A DNA stretch of 64,000 bases from Nicotiana tabacum (Eukaryota; Streptophyta; Magnoliopsida; Solanales; Solanaceae), in NCBI RefSeq assembly GCF_000715075.1, contig NC_134084.1:96700411-96764410 (forward strand). Reading direction: 5' to 3'. Below the pieces are notes generated by a model. That model saw nothing but the letters and a program-made list of their open reading frames with translations, ran no database searches and had not been told where the DNA came from. Made by a program: the position numbers and the translations under genes. How positions within the stretch are numbered: the stretch's first letter is position 1; each line of letters starts with the position of its first letter. This document shows, one piece after another, positions 10,601 through 21,250 of this stretch.

Positions 10601-11564
10601 ATTTTTTCCATTTATGGGAATTGATATATTCTTTCTAGAAATCATTGTTACTTTGAAATTCGGCTGATTGATTTGCTCTGTTAGAGATTTGTATGCCTAA
10701 GTCTTGCATGTTTCCCTGTTTACGACCCTAATTAGTCGTTCTTGCCTCATTTAATTACCTATACATTTATTGATTCCTTTACATGATTCTTCCCTTAATT
10801 AGACCCCTAATTATTTTATCCTGAACTCCTTTAATTGGTTTGATTTGAACTTCTTTCCTTAATTATACTCCCTATTATTACCATTTGGCTAATTGCCTCT
10901 AATTAAAGGAGTCTATTCTGAACTCCTTATGTGATTGGATTCTGATTGCCCTTGATTGTTGATTTCTGATTCTTTTACCTTGTTGGCTCTACTCTTGAAC
11001 TGCTATATAAGCACTCTCAATTTGCTCCTTCAACACACGAACATCAGTTCAGAATACACACATATACATTTAAACTATCTCTTCTTTCTTTGCTACTTAT
11101 GCTAATTGTGGGTCTAGCCAGCTGAAATCCAAGGCTAGATAGTGAAATTGCACCTGTTTTTACATTTTGCATTTTCTTCTTTAACTGGTATGTCTCTAGT
11201 TAGATTTTGAAACTCAACTTTATGTGTTCCATGTATATACACCTATGCTTGTCCCTGTACTAGTTATTCAGTTTGTTTCTTTGTTTGCCGTTATTAAGCA
11301 TGTCTAAATTCTGCCTTATGTGTAATCAGCATGTCTGACTACATTTAGTTCTTTGATATTTGTCCAGCATTTTTACTTAGTTCCCTTACCCGCTCCCTTT
11401 AATTGGTATGACTATGTTAGTTACTTAGTTTTCTAGTGCATTTAATTGGTCCTGATTGTGTCCAATTCTGTTCAACACATCTTTGTCTTCAACATGATTC
11501 TGCTACATTCTTTCTCTATGTCTTAACTATCTATTACCATGACTAACTTTTTCAGTAGACTCCT
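10601..11564. other. Non-genic region, probably old repeat sequence
   Basis: AT-rich, with recurring CCTAATTA and TTTAATTGGT words. CTATATAAGCACTC near 10990 followed by CAACACACGAACATC looks like a promoter and leader, so this may be part of an old LTR. I cannot find its partner. Confidence 0.4.
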
Positions 11565-13174
11565 TGTCACACCTCCTTATTACACCCGATAGGGGGATAT
11601 AAGGGAGTTTTTCCAATTAAAGTGACATTATTCGAAATGAGATTATTTTATTTAATTTTCAAAGTCGCCCCTTGGGATATTTTATAGTGTCCCAAGTCAC
11701 TGGTTTATTTTTAAAATCCCAAATCAAGGAAAATCGACTTTATTTAAAAGTCTGCGAAACCAATAATCTAGGTAAGAAATTCTGTTAACCCGGGAGAAGG
11801 TGTTAGGCATTCCCGGGTTCCGTGGTTTTAGCGCGGTCGCTTTAATCATACCTGGATTAATTAAATTGTCTAATTACTTATTTTAGAACCTATGTGCATC
11901 TACCCCCTTTACCGCTTTTATTTGCTTAATTACTCTTAACTAAGGAATTATCTAAAAAAATGAGTCACGCGTACGTGTACTTATTTCGTTTGGCGCGTCA
12001 AAAATCATGTCACGCGTACGTGTCCACAATTAATCACGCTTTATTATTATCAAGAAAATTCGGTCGAAGTTGCGTGAACACATACCTCGATTTTGTTATT
12101 AGGATCATAATCATGTCACGCGAACGTGTACACAATCACGATGATAGATTAAGTCGCGCCTAAAGCATGCTACGATGTTCATAATTTCATGGAGCTTAAT
12201 TGGCATTCTCCTCAAATGTTAACAGAAAGTGAAAGCACTATGATTCTCTACTATGGGAAACATAGCAAATATAGTACTGCCTCACTATTTTCCTCAATGT
12301 TTCTTCCTATAAATGCTAAGGAAAATTAAGACTACAAATCTAAAATCAGATACTTCACCACTTTAGGTGCAATAGTATAAGCAAGCTATGACAGAATTAA
12401 CATCAACTAAATCTTACTTGGTTACAGTTCAACGCTAGTTTAACCAAATGGTATACAAATCATCTTCGATGTAGAAATATATGAAGCAACAACTGTATAA
12501 GCACTAAAACAAAATTAAAAAAGCACTAAAACAAGCGTAACATCTCTATGCCAACAAAATAAGCACTAAAACAAAATCATTGATGAATAATAAATAAATA
12601 AATAAAAAGCATCCTATCACAAGCGTAACATCTTTAACCATTTCATGGCACTTGAAAATTGAAATTGCGATTCGTCAAAAATGGGAATGAAGATATTGAC
12701 AATCCACTTAAAAAAAATTTTAAGTAATACAACAAATATTACTACAAATCAGTTCACATAGCCATTTTAGCGCAAACATTCAGCAAATCAGGTCGTGAAA
12801 GTAATATTCTTGCATTCAAAGATAAATATGAATATATGAATAATTAGAACTTACCTATTGAAATCAAGGAAACAGCGCAAAGCACCAAATAACGGCCAGA
12901 AATGAGTCAGAATGGGCTTCAGCAGAGACGAGCAACAAAATCAACAAGCGAACAGCAATTATAACACAAGACTTCAATTTTCGGAAGAATCTCCTCAGAA
13001 TCCATTTTTTTTTACATTTCTATGTATTAAATTTTGAGTTAAATTACAACTAAACTTGGAGATTAATCAACTCTTGACCGGAAAATTTACCCACGGTCTC
13101 GAACGGACCTCAAATCAGTCGAATCACATCTTTGAAACCCAAAAATCCGAAATTTCTGTCCGAAATTTGTCTCC

Positions 13175-13179
13175 AAAAC
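13175..13179. repeat. Target-site duplication AAAAC, left copy
   Basis: Matches 23845-23849 on the far side of the chromovirus. Confidence 0.88.
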
Positions 13180-16070
13180 TGTGACGACCCGGCCAGTCGT
13201 CTCATGAATTAATGCTCCATTTCCCATTTTTGTTTCTTATTGCTTTGTTTATCAGTTCAATGAGTGATCGGGTTGGTTGGCTCGGGTTTGGAAAGGATTT
13301 GGTAAGGTTTGAGACACTTAGTCTCTTTTGAGGAAGCTTAAATTAAAAAAGTCAACCGGATGTTGACTTATGTGTTAGAGGGCTCGGATGTGAGTTCTGA
13401 TAGTTCGTATAGCTTCGGTAGTGATTTGGGACTTAGGAGCGTGATCGGAATGTATTTTGGAGGTCTGGAGTAGATTTAGGCTTGAATAGGCAAAATTGGA
13501 TTTTTGGCGTTTTCCGGTTGATAGGTGAGATTTTGATATAAGGGTCGGAATGGAATTCTGGGAGTTGCAATAGTTCCGTTGGGTCATTTGGGATGTGTGT
13601 GCAAAATTTTAGGTCATTCAGATGTGGTTTGGTTGGGTTTTTGATCAAAAGCTTAATTTAGAAGATATTGGAATTCTTAGGTTTGAATCCGATGTGAATT
13701 TGTTGTTTTGAGCGTTCTAAAGGTTGGAACAAGTTTGAATGATGTTATGGGATATGTTGGCATATTTGGTTGAGGTCTCGAGGGCATCGGGTGGTCAATC
13801 AGACCATTTCATGTTGTTGAGAATTGCAGAAAACTGCTGAAGTGTTGCAGAGGAATTTGACCTTCGCGTTCGCGAAGGGTTTGTTGAGGAGGCTGAGGAT
13901 TCAGCCTTCGCATTCGCGAGGGAGGCTCCACGTTTGCGAAAGTCTGGTAGATTATTCATCGCGTTCACAAGAAGGGGAGCGCGTTCGCGTAGAGGAAGTT
14001 GGGCAGCTGGGTTTCAGGGTGTTTTGTTCATCGCATTCCCGATAGAGGGAGCGCGATCGCGAAGGGTCAAGCTGAGGAGCCATCGCATTCTCGAGTGGCT
14101 GGTCGCATTCGCGTAGAGGATTTTTTGTCAAAGTTAAATTGTGCTTCGTGAACGCGAGGCGTTGACCGCGTTCGTGAAGAAGGAATTGAGGCCTGGGCAG
14201 AATGTTTAAATAGTCATCTTGTCCGCGATTTTGGGGTTAACTTCCACCATTTTTGAGCGATTTTGTAGCTTTTTGAAGAGGATTGAAGAGGGATTTAAGG
14301 GGAAACACTTGGAAGTAAGATTCATGGACTTAATACTCGATTCTAATGTGAATTCTACCTAATTAATCATGGAAATTAAGCATAAAATTGAAGAAATGGG
14401 GCTTGTAGTTGGATACCTAGAATTTGGGATTTGAGGGGTCGTTTGTGGTTGAATTTTGATGCTTTTGGTATGAATGAACTCGGGGAGTAATAAGGAGTAG
14501 TCTATTGATGTAAATTTTTTCGGAATCCTAGACGTGGGCCCGGGGGTCGGGTTTGGCAAATTTCGGCATTTGTGTTGTAATTTGATTTCTTTCGAGTGGG
14601 CCTTGTTCCCTTAGCATATTCTGATAGTTTTGCACTGATTTTGGTTAGATTTGGAGCATCTAGAGGCCGATTCGAGGGGCAAAGGCATTGAGATCTAGAT
14701 ATTTGGACCGGGTAGAGGTGAGTAATGATTGTAAATGTTGCCTTAGGGTATGAAACCCCGGATTGCAGATCATTGTGCTATATAGTGGTGACACACATGC
14801 TAGATGACGAGCGTGGGGTCGTGCACTGTTGGGGATTGTGACTTAATCCATTCTGAATGATTGTTTTACCGCGTATTTGATTGAAAACTATTTGTTATCA
14901 TCATGTTGTGGGCTGAATACCATATTTGGGCCTCGTGCTAACTATTTGAACCTTTAGGGGATTTTTACTGATATTTCCTCACTGTTTTGATTTTATACTT
15001 GAACTCAGTCATGCTATGTTCTACTGTTTTCATAACTCAGCCATGTTTACTCTACTTTAACCCTTAAATGATATTTTAAAGGATATTTTGGGCCGAGTAC
15101 CAAGTTTTACCGTTGCCCGAGTGACTTGTAAGATTCTGACTGAGTAAGGCCGAGGGCCTGTGTTGTGAGGAAATATTGATTATGATCATGAGGCCGAGGG
15201 CCTGAGATTTGTACGCCATGAGGTGGCTTGTTGATATGAGGCCGAGAACCTAGTGATTATGCTACGAGATGGTTTGATATTGCACTTGGGCCGTAAGGGG
15301 CACCTCCAGGAGTCTACACACCCCCAGTGAGCACGGGTACCCATTGTGATGTGAGATATAGCCCGAGGGGCTGGTGTTGTTTTATGACATTGCCCAAGGG
15401 GCGGATTTTATTGACATTATGCCCAAGGGGCGATCCTTTATGTGTTTATCTTTCCTTGTTGCCTGCCATTTACTTGCTTAATTGTTAAAAAGGCATTTCA
15501 TGAAGTTTAAACTGAACTAAAATGACTTTACATATTTTCACTATTTCACTATTTTTACTGGCTTTTACTGCTTCCCTATAACCTGTGATGTGCTTTACGT
15601 GATTTCTTATTTCTTAATCTGCATTTATTATTATTACTCACTGAGTTGGAGTACTCACTTTACTCCCTGCACCTCGTGTGCAGATTCAAGCACTTCAGGT
15701 CCTGCTGGCGAGGGTTGAGAGATTCCAGCAGATTTCGGAGTTCACGAGGTAGCTGCTCGACGTTCGCAGCCCCTTGCTTCTCCCCCTATCTCATTTCTTT
15801 TCTCTTATTAGTGTTTTGTAATACTTTGAGTAGACTCTTCAGACTTGTAGTATATTCATAGATGCTCACGACTGGTGACACCCCGATGTTGGGTTGAGTT
15901 GGTTTAAATTCCGCAAACTGTACTGTTCACTGCTTATTTTGGGATTTTATCATGTTAAAGATGTAATACTTATCATTTTATTTGCTTAAAATTGAAGTGG
16001 GAATGTGTCGGTTGGCCTTGTCATCACGAGAGGCGCCATCACGACCAGGTCTGGGTTTAGGGTCGTGACA
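13180..16070 (+). repeat. 5' LTR of the Tekay-like element
   Basis: 2891 bp. It holds a CpG-rich motif array (13855-14180), a TATA-like TTTAAATAG (14205-14213), and a block of repeated GGCCGAGGGCCTG and GCCC-AGGGGC words at about 15145-15440. Confidence 0.9.
13855..14180. repeat. Array of TTCGCGAA-like motifs in the 5' LTR
   Basis: About ten diverged copies of CGCGTTCGCGAAG and related words, several palindromic around TTCGCGAA, end shortly before the TATA-like box. The array is kept in the 3' LTR at about 21950-22275. Confidence 0.7.
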
Positions 16071-16073
16071 AGT

Positions 16074-16086
16074 TGGTATCAGAGCC
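16074..16086 (+). other. Primer-binding site, initiator-Met tRNA type
   Basis: TGGTATCAGAGCC starts three bases after the LTR. It is complementary to the 3' end of plant initiator-methionine tRNA, the usual primer for this lineage. Confidence 0.9.
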
Positions 16087-16270
16087 TAGGTTACATAGGT
16101 CTCACGAGTCATAAGCAGGTTTAGTAGAGTCTCGCGGATCGGTACGGAGATGTCTGTATTTATCCTCGAGAGGCTACAAAACCTTTAGGAAAACTTGATA
16201 TTCTTGAAATTCTTGTCGTAAGAGTTTGTTGATCCGAGTATTAAACTTCTGTTATTCTATTCTCTCACAG

Positions 16271-17885
16271 ATGGTGAGGACATGCGCTACCGGTCAGGAT
16301 GGATGACCACCAGTACCACCAGTTGTGGCTGCTGGAGGCCGAGGACGCGGTCGTGGTCGCGGTAGGGGAAGGGGTGTGGCCCGCGCAGCAGCTAGGGCAG
16401 CACCTGCAGATCCACTAGCCGCCCCAGTTCAGGATTAGGTCCCAGTTATGGACGCTCCAGCAGCACCAGCTCAGGCACCAGCTGTGCCTATTGTGATTCT
16501 GGGTCTTCAGGAGGCCTTGGCTCAGATTCTATCAATTTGCATTGGCCTAGCTCAGGCAGTCTCAGTTACTACAACCTCAACTACTTCTTAGGCCGGGGGA
16601 GGCACTCAGACTCCCGTCGCTCACACACCTGAGCAGGTCATGCAGGGACTTTAGACACCGGAGGCGCATCCAACCCAGCCGATTACAGCTGCTCAGGACT
16701 ATGTAGTTCCTGCCATGCTAGAGGACGAGCAGCGTAGGTTGGAGAGGTTTGGTAGACTTTAGCCTCCGACCTTCAGTGGTGTAAAGGGCAAGGATGCCCA
16801 GGGTTTTCTTGGATAAGTGTCGGATGATGCTTCGTACATGGGTATTCTGGAGACCAGTGAGGTCTCTTTCACTACTAATTAGTTTTCTGGAGCTGCCTTC
16901 ACTTGGTGGGAGGCTTTCGAGAGGCGTAGGTCTATTGGTGCAGCACCCATTACCTGGCAGTAGTTCTCCATTCTCTTTCTAAAGAAGTATGTGCCGCAGT
17001 CTCGTAGAGAGGAGCTGCGTGGGTAGTTTGAGTGGTTGTGTCAGGGAGAGATGAATGTGACGCAGTATGAGATGAGGTTCTTCAAGTTAGCTCGTCATAC
17101 TATTTGGTTGGTTCCGATAGATAGAGAAAGGATTAGGAGGTTTGTTGATGGCCTCACTTATTAGCTTCGTATTCTCATGACCAGGGAGATGGTGACTAGT
17201 GTTATTTTTGAGGATGTTGTAGACATTGCTCGGGAGATTGAGTCAGTTCGTCGCCAGGAGCGAGAGGAGAGGGAGGCCAAGAGGCCTCGAGGATCTGGTA
17301 GTTATAGTTGTGCTCCTTCGAGAGGTCAGTTTCAGCACACTGAGGTCGTCCATTCAGGCATGCTCAGCCAGCTCACCCAGGTTATCGTGGGGCGTCATCG
17401 GGTCATGGTTCTCACAGTTCTCATCAGGGACAGTCATCACTTAGTGCCTTTGCAGCTCAGAGTTCATCCCGTGCTCTATCAGTTTAGGGCTCTTCTATGT
17501 CAGGTGCATCTGCTAGTCATTCCGGTGTTAGGGGTTCCCTTCAGTCCCCTTCTACCAGCACCTAGGAGTTGCTATGAGTGTGGAGAGATAGGTCATATGT
17601 GGAGGCAGTGTCCTCGTTGTCTTGCGAGTTTATATCAATAGAGGAGTCAGCCATCGGCTTTAGCGCCAGTTACTTCACCACCACCCGCCCAGCCAGCTAG
17701 GGGTGTACGTCAGTCAACTAGGGGTCGCCCTAGAGGGGGAGGTCGATCAGGTGGCGGTCAAGCTCATTTCTATGCACTTCCAGCTAGACCCAATGCTATT
17801 AGTTCCAATGCTGTTATTACAGGTATTGTTTTAGTCTGCCACAGAGATGCCTCTGTATTATTTGATCCCGATTCCACCTTTTCTT
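16271..17885 (+). pseudogene. Gag of the Tekay-like element, with many stops
   Basis: The frame from ATG 16271 can be followed to past 17640. An RG-rich start (GGRGRGRGRGRGRGRG) is followed by the Gag core (GAAFTWWEAFERRR, and REELRG near 17010) and a CCHC knuckle CYECGEIGHMWRQC at about 17570-17612. Nine TAG stops lie in this frame at 16436, 16589, 16652, 16760, 16880, 16961, 17024, 17162 and 17639, with TGA at 16304 and TAA at 16814. A one-base gain near 16811 is compensated about 40 bases later. Gag would form the particle and bind RNA. The frame runs on into the protease, as usual for a single gag-pol reading frame in this lineage. Confidence 0.85.
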
Positions 17886-19495
17886 ATGTGTCATCATACT
17901 TTGCTCGTTATTTGGGTACGCCCCGTGAGTCTCTTGCTTCACCTGTTCATATATCTACCCCAGTTGGCGATACTGTTGCTATAGACCGTGTGTATCAATC
18001 GTGTGTGGTGACTATTGAGGGTCTGGAGACCCGAGTGGATCTTTTATTATTGTGTATGGTGGATTTTGATGTTATTTTGGGCATGGATTGGCTATCTCTA
18101 TATCGTGCTATTCTAGACTATCATGCTAAGACAGTTACATTGGCTATACCGGGTGTGCCACGAATTAAGTGGCGAGGTTTGACTGATTATGTTCCTAGTA
18201 AGGTAATCTCATTTTTGAAGGCCCAACATATAGTTGGGAAGGGTTGTCTATCGTATCTAGACTTTGTGACGGATGTCGGTGCAAAGAATCCTAATATTGA
18301 TTTTGTTCCAATTGTGAGGGATTTTTCATATGTATTTCCTACAGAACTGTCGGGCATGCCACCGGACAAGGATATTGACTTTGGTATTGACCTGGTGTCG
18401 GGCACTCATCCCATTTCTATTTTGTCGTATCGTATGGCACCAACGGAGTTGAAGGAGTTAAAGGAGCAGCTCTAGGAACTCTTTGATAAGGATTTTTTTC
18501 GGCCTAGTGTTTCACCTTGGGGTGCGCCAGTTCTATTTGTGAAGAAGAAGGATGGCACTATGAGGATGTGCATTGATTATAGGCAATTGAACAAAGTAAC
18601 AATTAAGAACAAGTATCCTTTGCCTCGTATTGATGATTTATTCGACCAGCTTCAGGGAGCGAGAGTGTTCTCCAAGATTGAACTTCGTTCAGGTTATCAC
18701 TAGTTAAAGATCAGGGACTCGGATATTCTTAAGACAGTTTTCAGTACCCGATATGATCATTATAAATTCTTGGTGATGTCTTTTAAGCTGACCAATGCCC
18801 CAGCAGCGTTCATGCATTTGATGAACAACGTGTTCCGGTCTTATCTCGACTCATTTGTCATAGTCTTCATTGATTATATTCTGGTGTATTTGCGTAGTCA
18901 GGAGGAGCACGCGGAGCATTTGAGAGTATTGTTGTAGAGATTGAGGGAGGAGAAGCTTTATGCAAAATTCTCCAAGTGTGAGTTTTGGCTCAGTTCAATG
19001 GCTTTCTTGGGGCACGCGGTGTCCAATGAGGGTATTTAGGTTGATCCGAAGAAGATAGAGGCGGCTCAGAGTTAGCCCAGACCATCATCAGCCATAGAGA
19101 TTTGTAGCTTTCTTTTTTTGGCAGGCTATTATTGCCGATTTGTTCAGGGTTTCTCATCTATTGCATCGCCCTTGACCAAGTTGACATAGAAGGGTGCTTC
19201 ATTTGTATGGTCGGATGAGTGTAAGGAGAGCTTTCAGAAGCTCAAGACAGCCTTGACCACAGCTCCAGTGTTAGTTTTGCCATCAGCTTCAGGTTCATAT
19301 ACCATGTATTATGATGCTTCGAGAGTTGGTATTGGGTGTGTTTTGATGCAAGAGGGTAGAGTTATTGCTTATGCTTCTCATCAGTTGAAGCCCCTTGAGA
19401 AGAACTACCCCGTTCATGATTTGGTCTTGGCTGCCATTGTGCATGCATTGAAGATTTGGAGGCATTACTTGTATGGTGTTTACGGATCATCGTAG
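17886..19495 (+). pseudogene. Protease, reverse transcriptase and RNase H of the Tekay-like element
   Basis: It continues the gag frame. The protease site at about 17845-17880 reads LFDPDSTFSYV, where the family has DPGST, so the glycine next to the catalytic Asp is changed. RT starts near 18480; [17 protein letters not shown] is clear. The polymerase motif at 18866-18877 reads FIDY instead of FIDD (GAT to TAT at 18875), which removes a catalytic Asp. RNase H is recognisable from 19250 ([15 protein letters not shown] to [14 protein letters not shown]). Stops in frame are TAG at 18473, 18701, 18935, 19037, 19073 and 19187. The frame is lost near 19480 where about a dozen bases of the usual sequence are missing. 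Confidence 0.85.
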
Positions 19496-19604
19496 CCTAC
19501 AACACTTGTTCAAGCAGAAGGATCTCAATTTGAGGTAGCGGAGATGGTTAGAGTAGCCAAAGTATTATGATAATACTATACTGTACCATCTGGGGAAGGG
19601 CAAT

Positions 19605-21250
19605 ATGGTGGTCAATGCTTTGAGCCGAAAGGCGATGAGTATAGAGAGTTTGGCATATATTCCATTTGGGGAGGGACCTCTTGCAATTGATGTTCAGGCC
19701 TTGGCCAATCGGTTCGTGAGGTTAGAAATTTCAGAGCCCGGTCGGGTATTAGCTTGTGTGATTTCTCAGTCTTCCTTGTATGATTGGATCAGAGAGCGCC
19801 AGTATGATGATCCGCATTTGCTTGTCCTTAAAGACAGAGTTCAGCACAATGATGCCAGAGATGTGACTATTGGTGATGATGAGGTGTTAAGGATGCAGGG
19901 CCAGATATGTGTGCCCAATGTGGATGGGCTTTGGGAGTTTATTTTGGAGGAGGCCCATAGCTCACGGTATTCCATTCATCTAGGTGCCACGAAGATGTAT
20001 CAGGATCTGAGACAACATTATTGGTTGAGGAGGATAAAGAAAGAATTGTGGAATTTGTAGCTCGGTGTCTCAATTGTCAGCAGGTGAAATATGAGCATCA
20101 GAGACCAGGTGGCTTGCTTCAGCGGATGGATATTCCAGAGTGGAAGTGGGAGCGGATCACCATAGACTTTGTAGTTTGGCTCCCACGGACTTTGAAGAAG
20201 TTCGATGCTATTTGGGTGATTGTGGATCGGCTGACCAAGTCTGCACACTTCATTCCTGTGTGTAATACCTATTCTTCAGAGCGGTTGGTAGAGATCTATA
20301 TCCAGGAGATTGTTCGTTTGCATGGTGTCCCAGTTTCCATCATTTCAAATATGGGCACTCAGTTCACTTTGCAGTTTTGGAGGTCGATGCAGCGAGAGTT
20401 GGGTAATCAGGTTGAGTTGAGCATGACTTTTCACCCTTAGACGGACGGGAGCACACTATTCAGATATTGGAGGACATGTTGCGTGCTTGTGTCATTGGGA
20501 GGGTCATGGGATCCGTTTCTACCGCTTAAAAAGTTTGCTTATAACAACAGCTACCAGTCGAGTATTCAGATGGCTCCATATGAGGCTCTGTATGGGAGGC
20601 GGTGTAGATCTCCATTTGGTTGGTTTGAGCCGGGTGAGGCTAGGCTATTAGGGACAGACATGGTGCAGGCTGCTTTAGAAAAGGTGAAGGTAATTCAGGA
20701 AAGGCTTCATACAGCGCAATCGAGACAAAAGAGTTATGCTGACAGGAAGGTTCGAGATGTGTCCTACATGGTTGGTGAGAAGGTTTTATTGAAGGTTTCG
20801 CCCATCAAGGGTGTTATGAGGTTTGGGAAGAAGGGTAAATTGAGTCCTTGGTTCATTGTGCCTTTTGAGGTGCTTTGGAGGATTGGGGAGGTGGCTTATG
20901 AGCTTGCTTTGCCACCTAGCTTGTCGAGTGTGCATCCGGTATTTCATGTTTCTATGCTCCGGAAGTATATTGGGGATCTGTCTCATGTTCTGGATTTCAG
21001 CACGGTTGAGTTGGATGGTGATTTAACTTATGATGTGGAGCCAGCAGCTATTTTGGAGCGTCAGGTTCGAAAGTTGAGATCAAAGGATATAGCTTTAGTG
21101 AAAGTGCAGTGGAGAGGTCGGCCCATGAAGGAGGCTATCTGGGAGACCGAGCGGGAGATGCAGAACAGATATCCTCACCTGTTTAAGGCTTCAGGTATGT
21201 TTCTTGACTCGTTCGAGGACGAATGTTTGTTTAAGAGGGGGATGATGTGA
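19605..21250 (+). pseudogene. Integrase and chromodomain of the Tekay-like element
   Basis: The zinc-binding part (H-x3-H at about 19950-19980, then CLNC near 20075) spans a frameshift near 20030. The catalytic core follows at 20120-20440. The second catalytic Asp appears as Asn (SIISNMG where the family has SDRG; codon 20348-20350), and the core ends at TAG 20438 plus a frameshift where the last catalytic Glu should follow. The C-terminal frame 20483-21250 is open: NNSYQSSIQMAPYEALYGRR, then a GPY/F-like module with VPF instead of GPF. A chromodomain lies at about 21029-21185 (ILERQVRKLRSKD to PHLF), the part thought to guide integration to marked chromatin. The stop overlaps the 3' LTR start. 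Confidence 0.87.
21233..21245 (+). other. Polypurine tract of the Tekay-like element
   Basis: AAGAGGGGGATGA directly precedes the 3' LTR at 21246, as expected for the plus-strand primer. Confidence 0.8.

Noticed and set aside
16074..16086. Possible tRNA gene at TGGTATCAGAGCC
   Set aside because: Only 13 bases at the LTR border; it is a primer-binding site. The same holds for 60301-60313 and near 54433.
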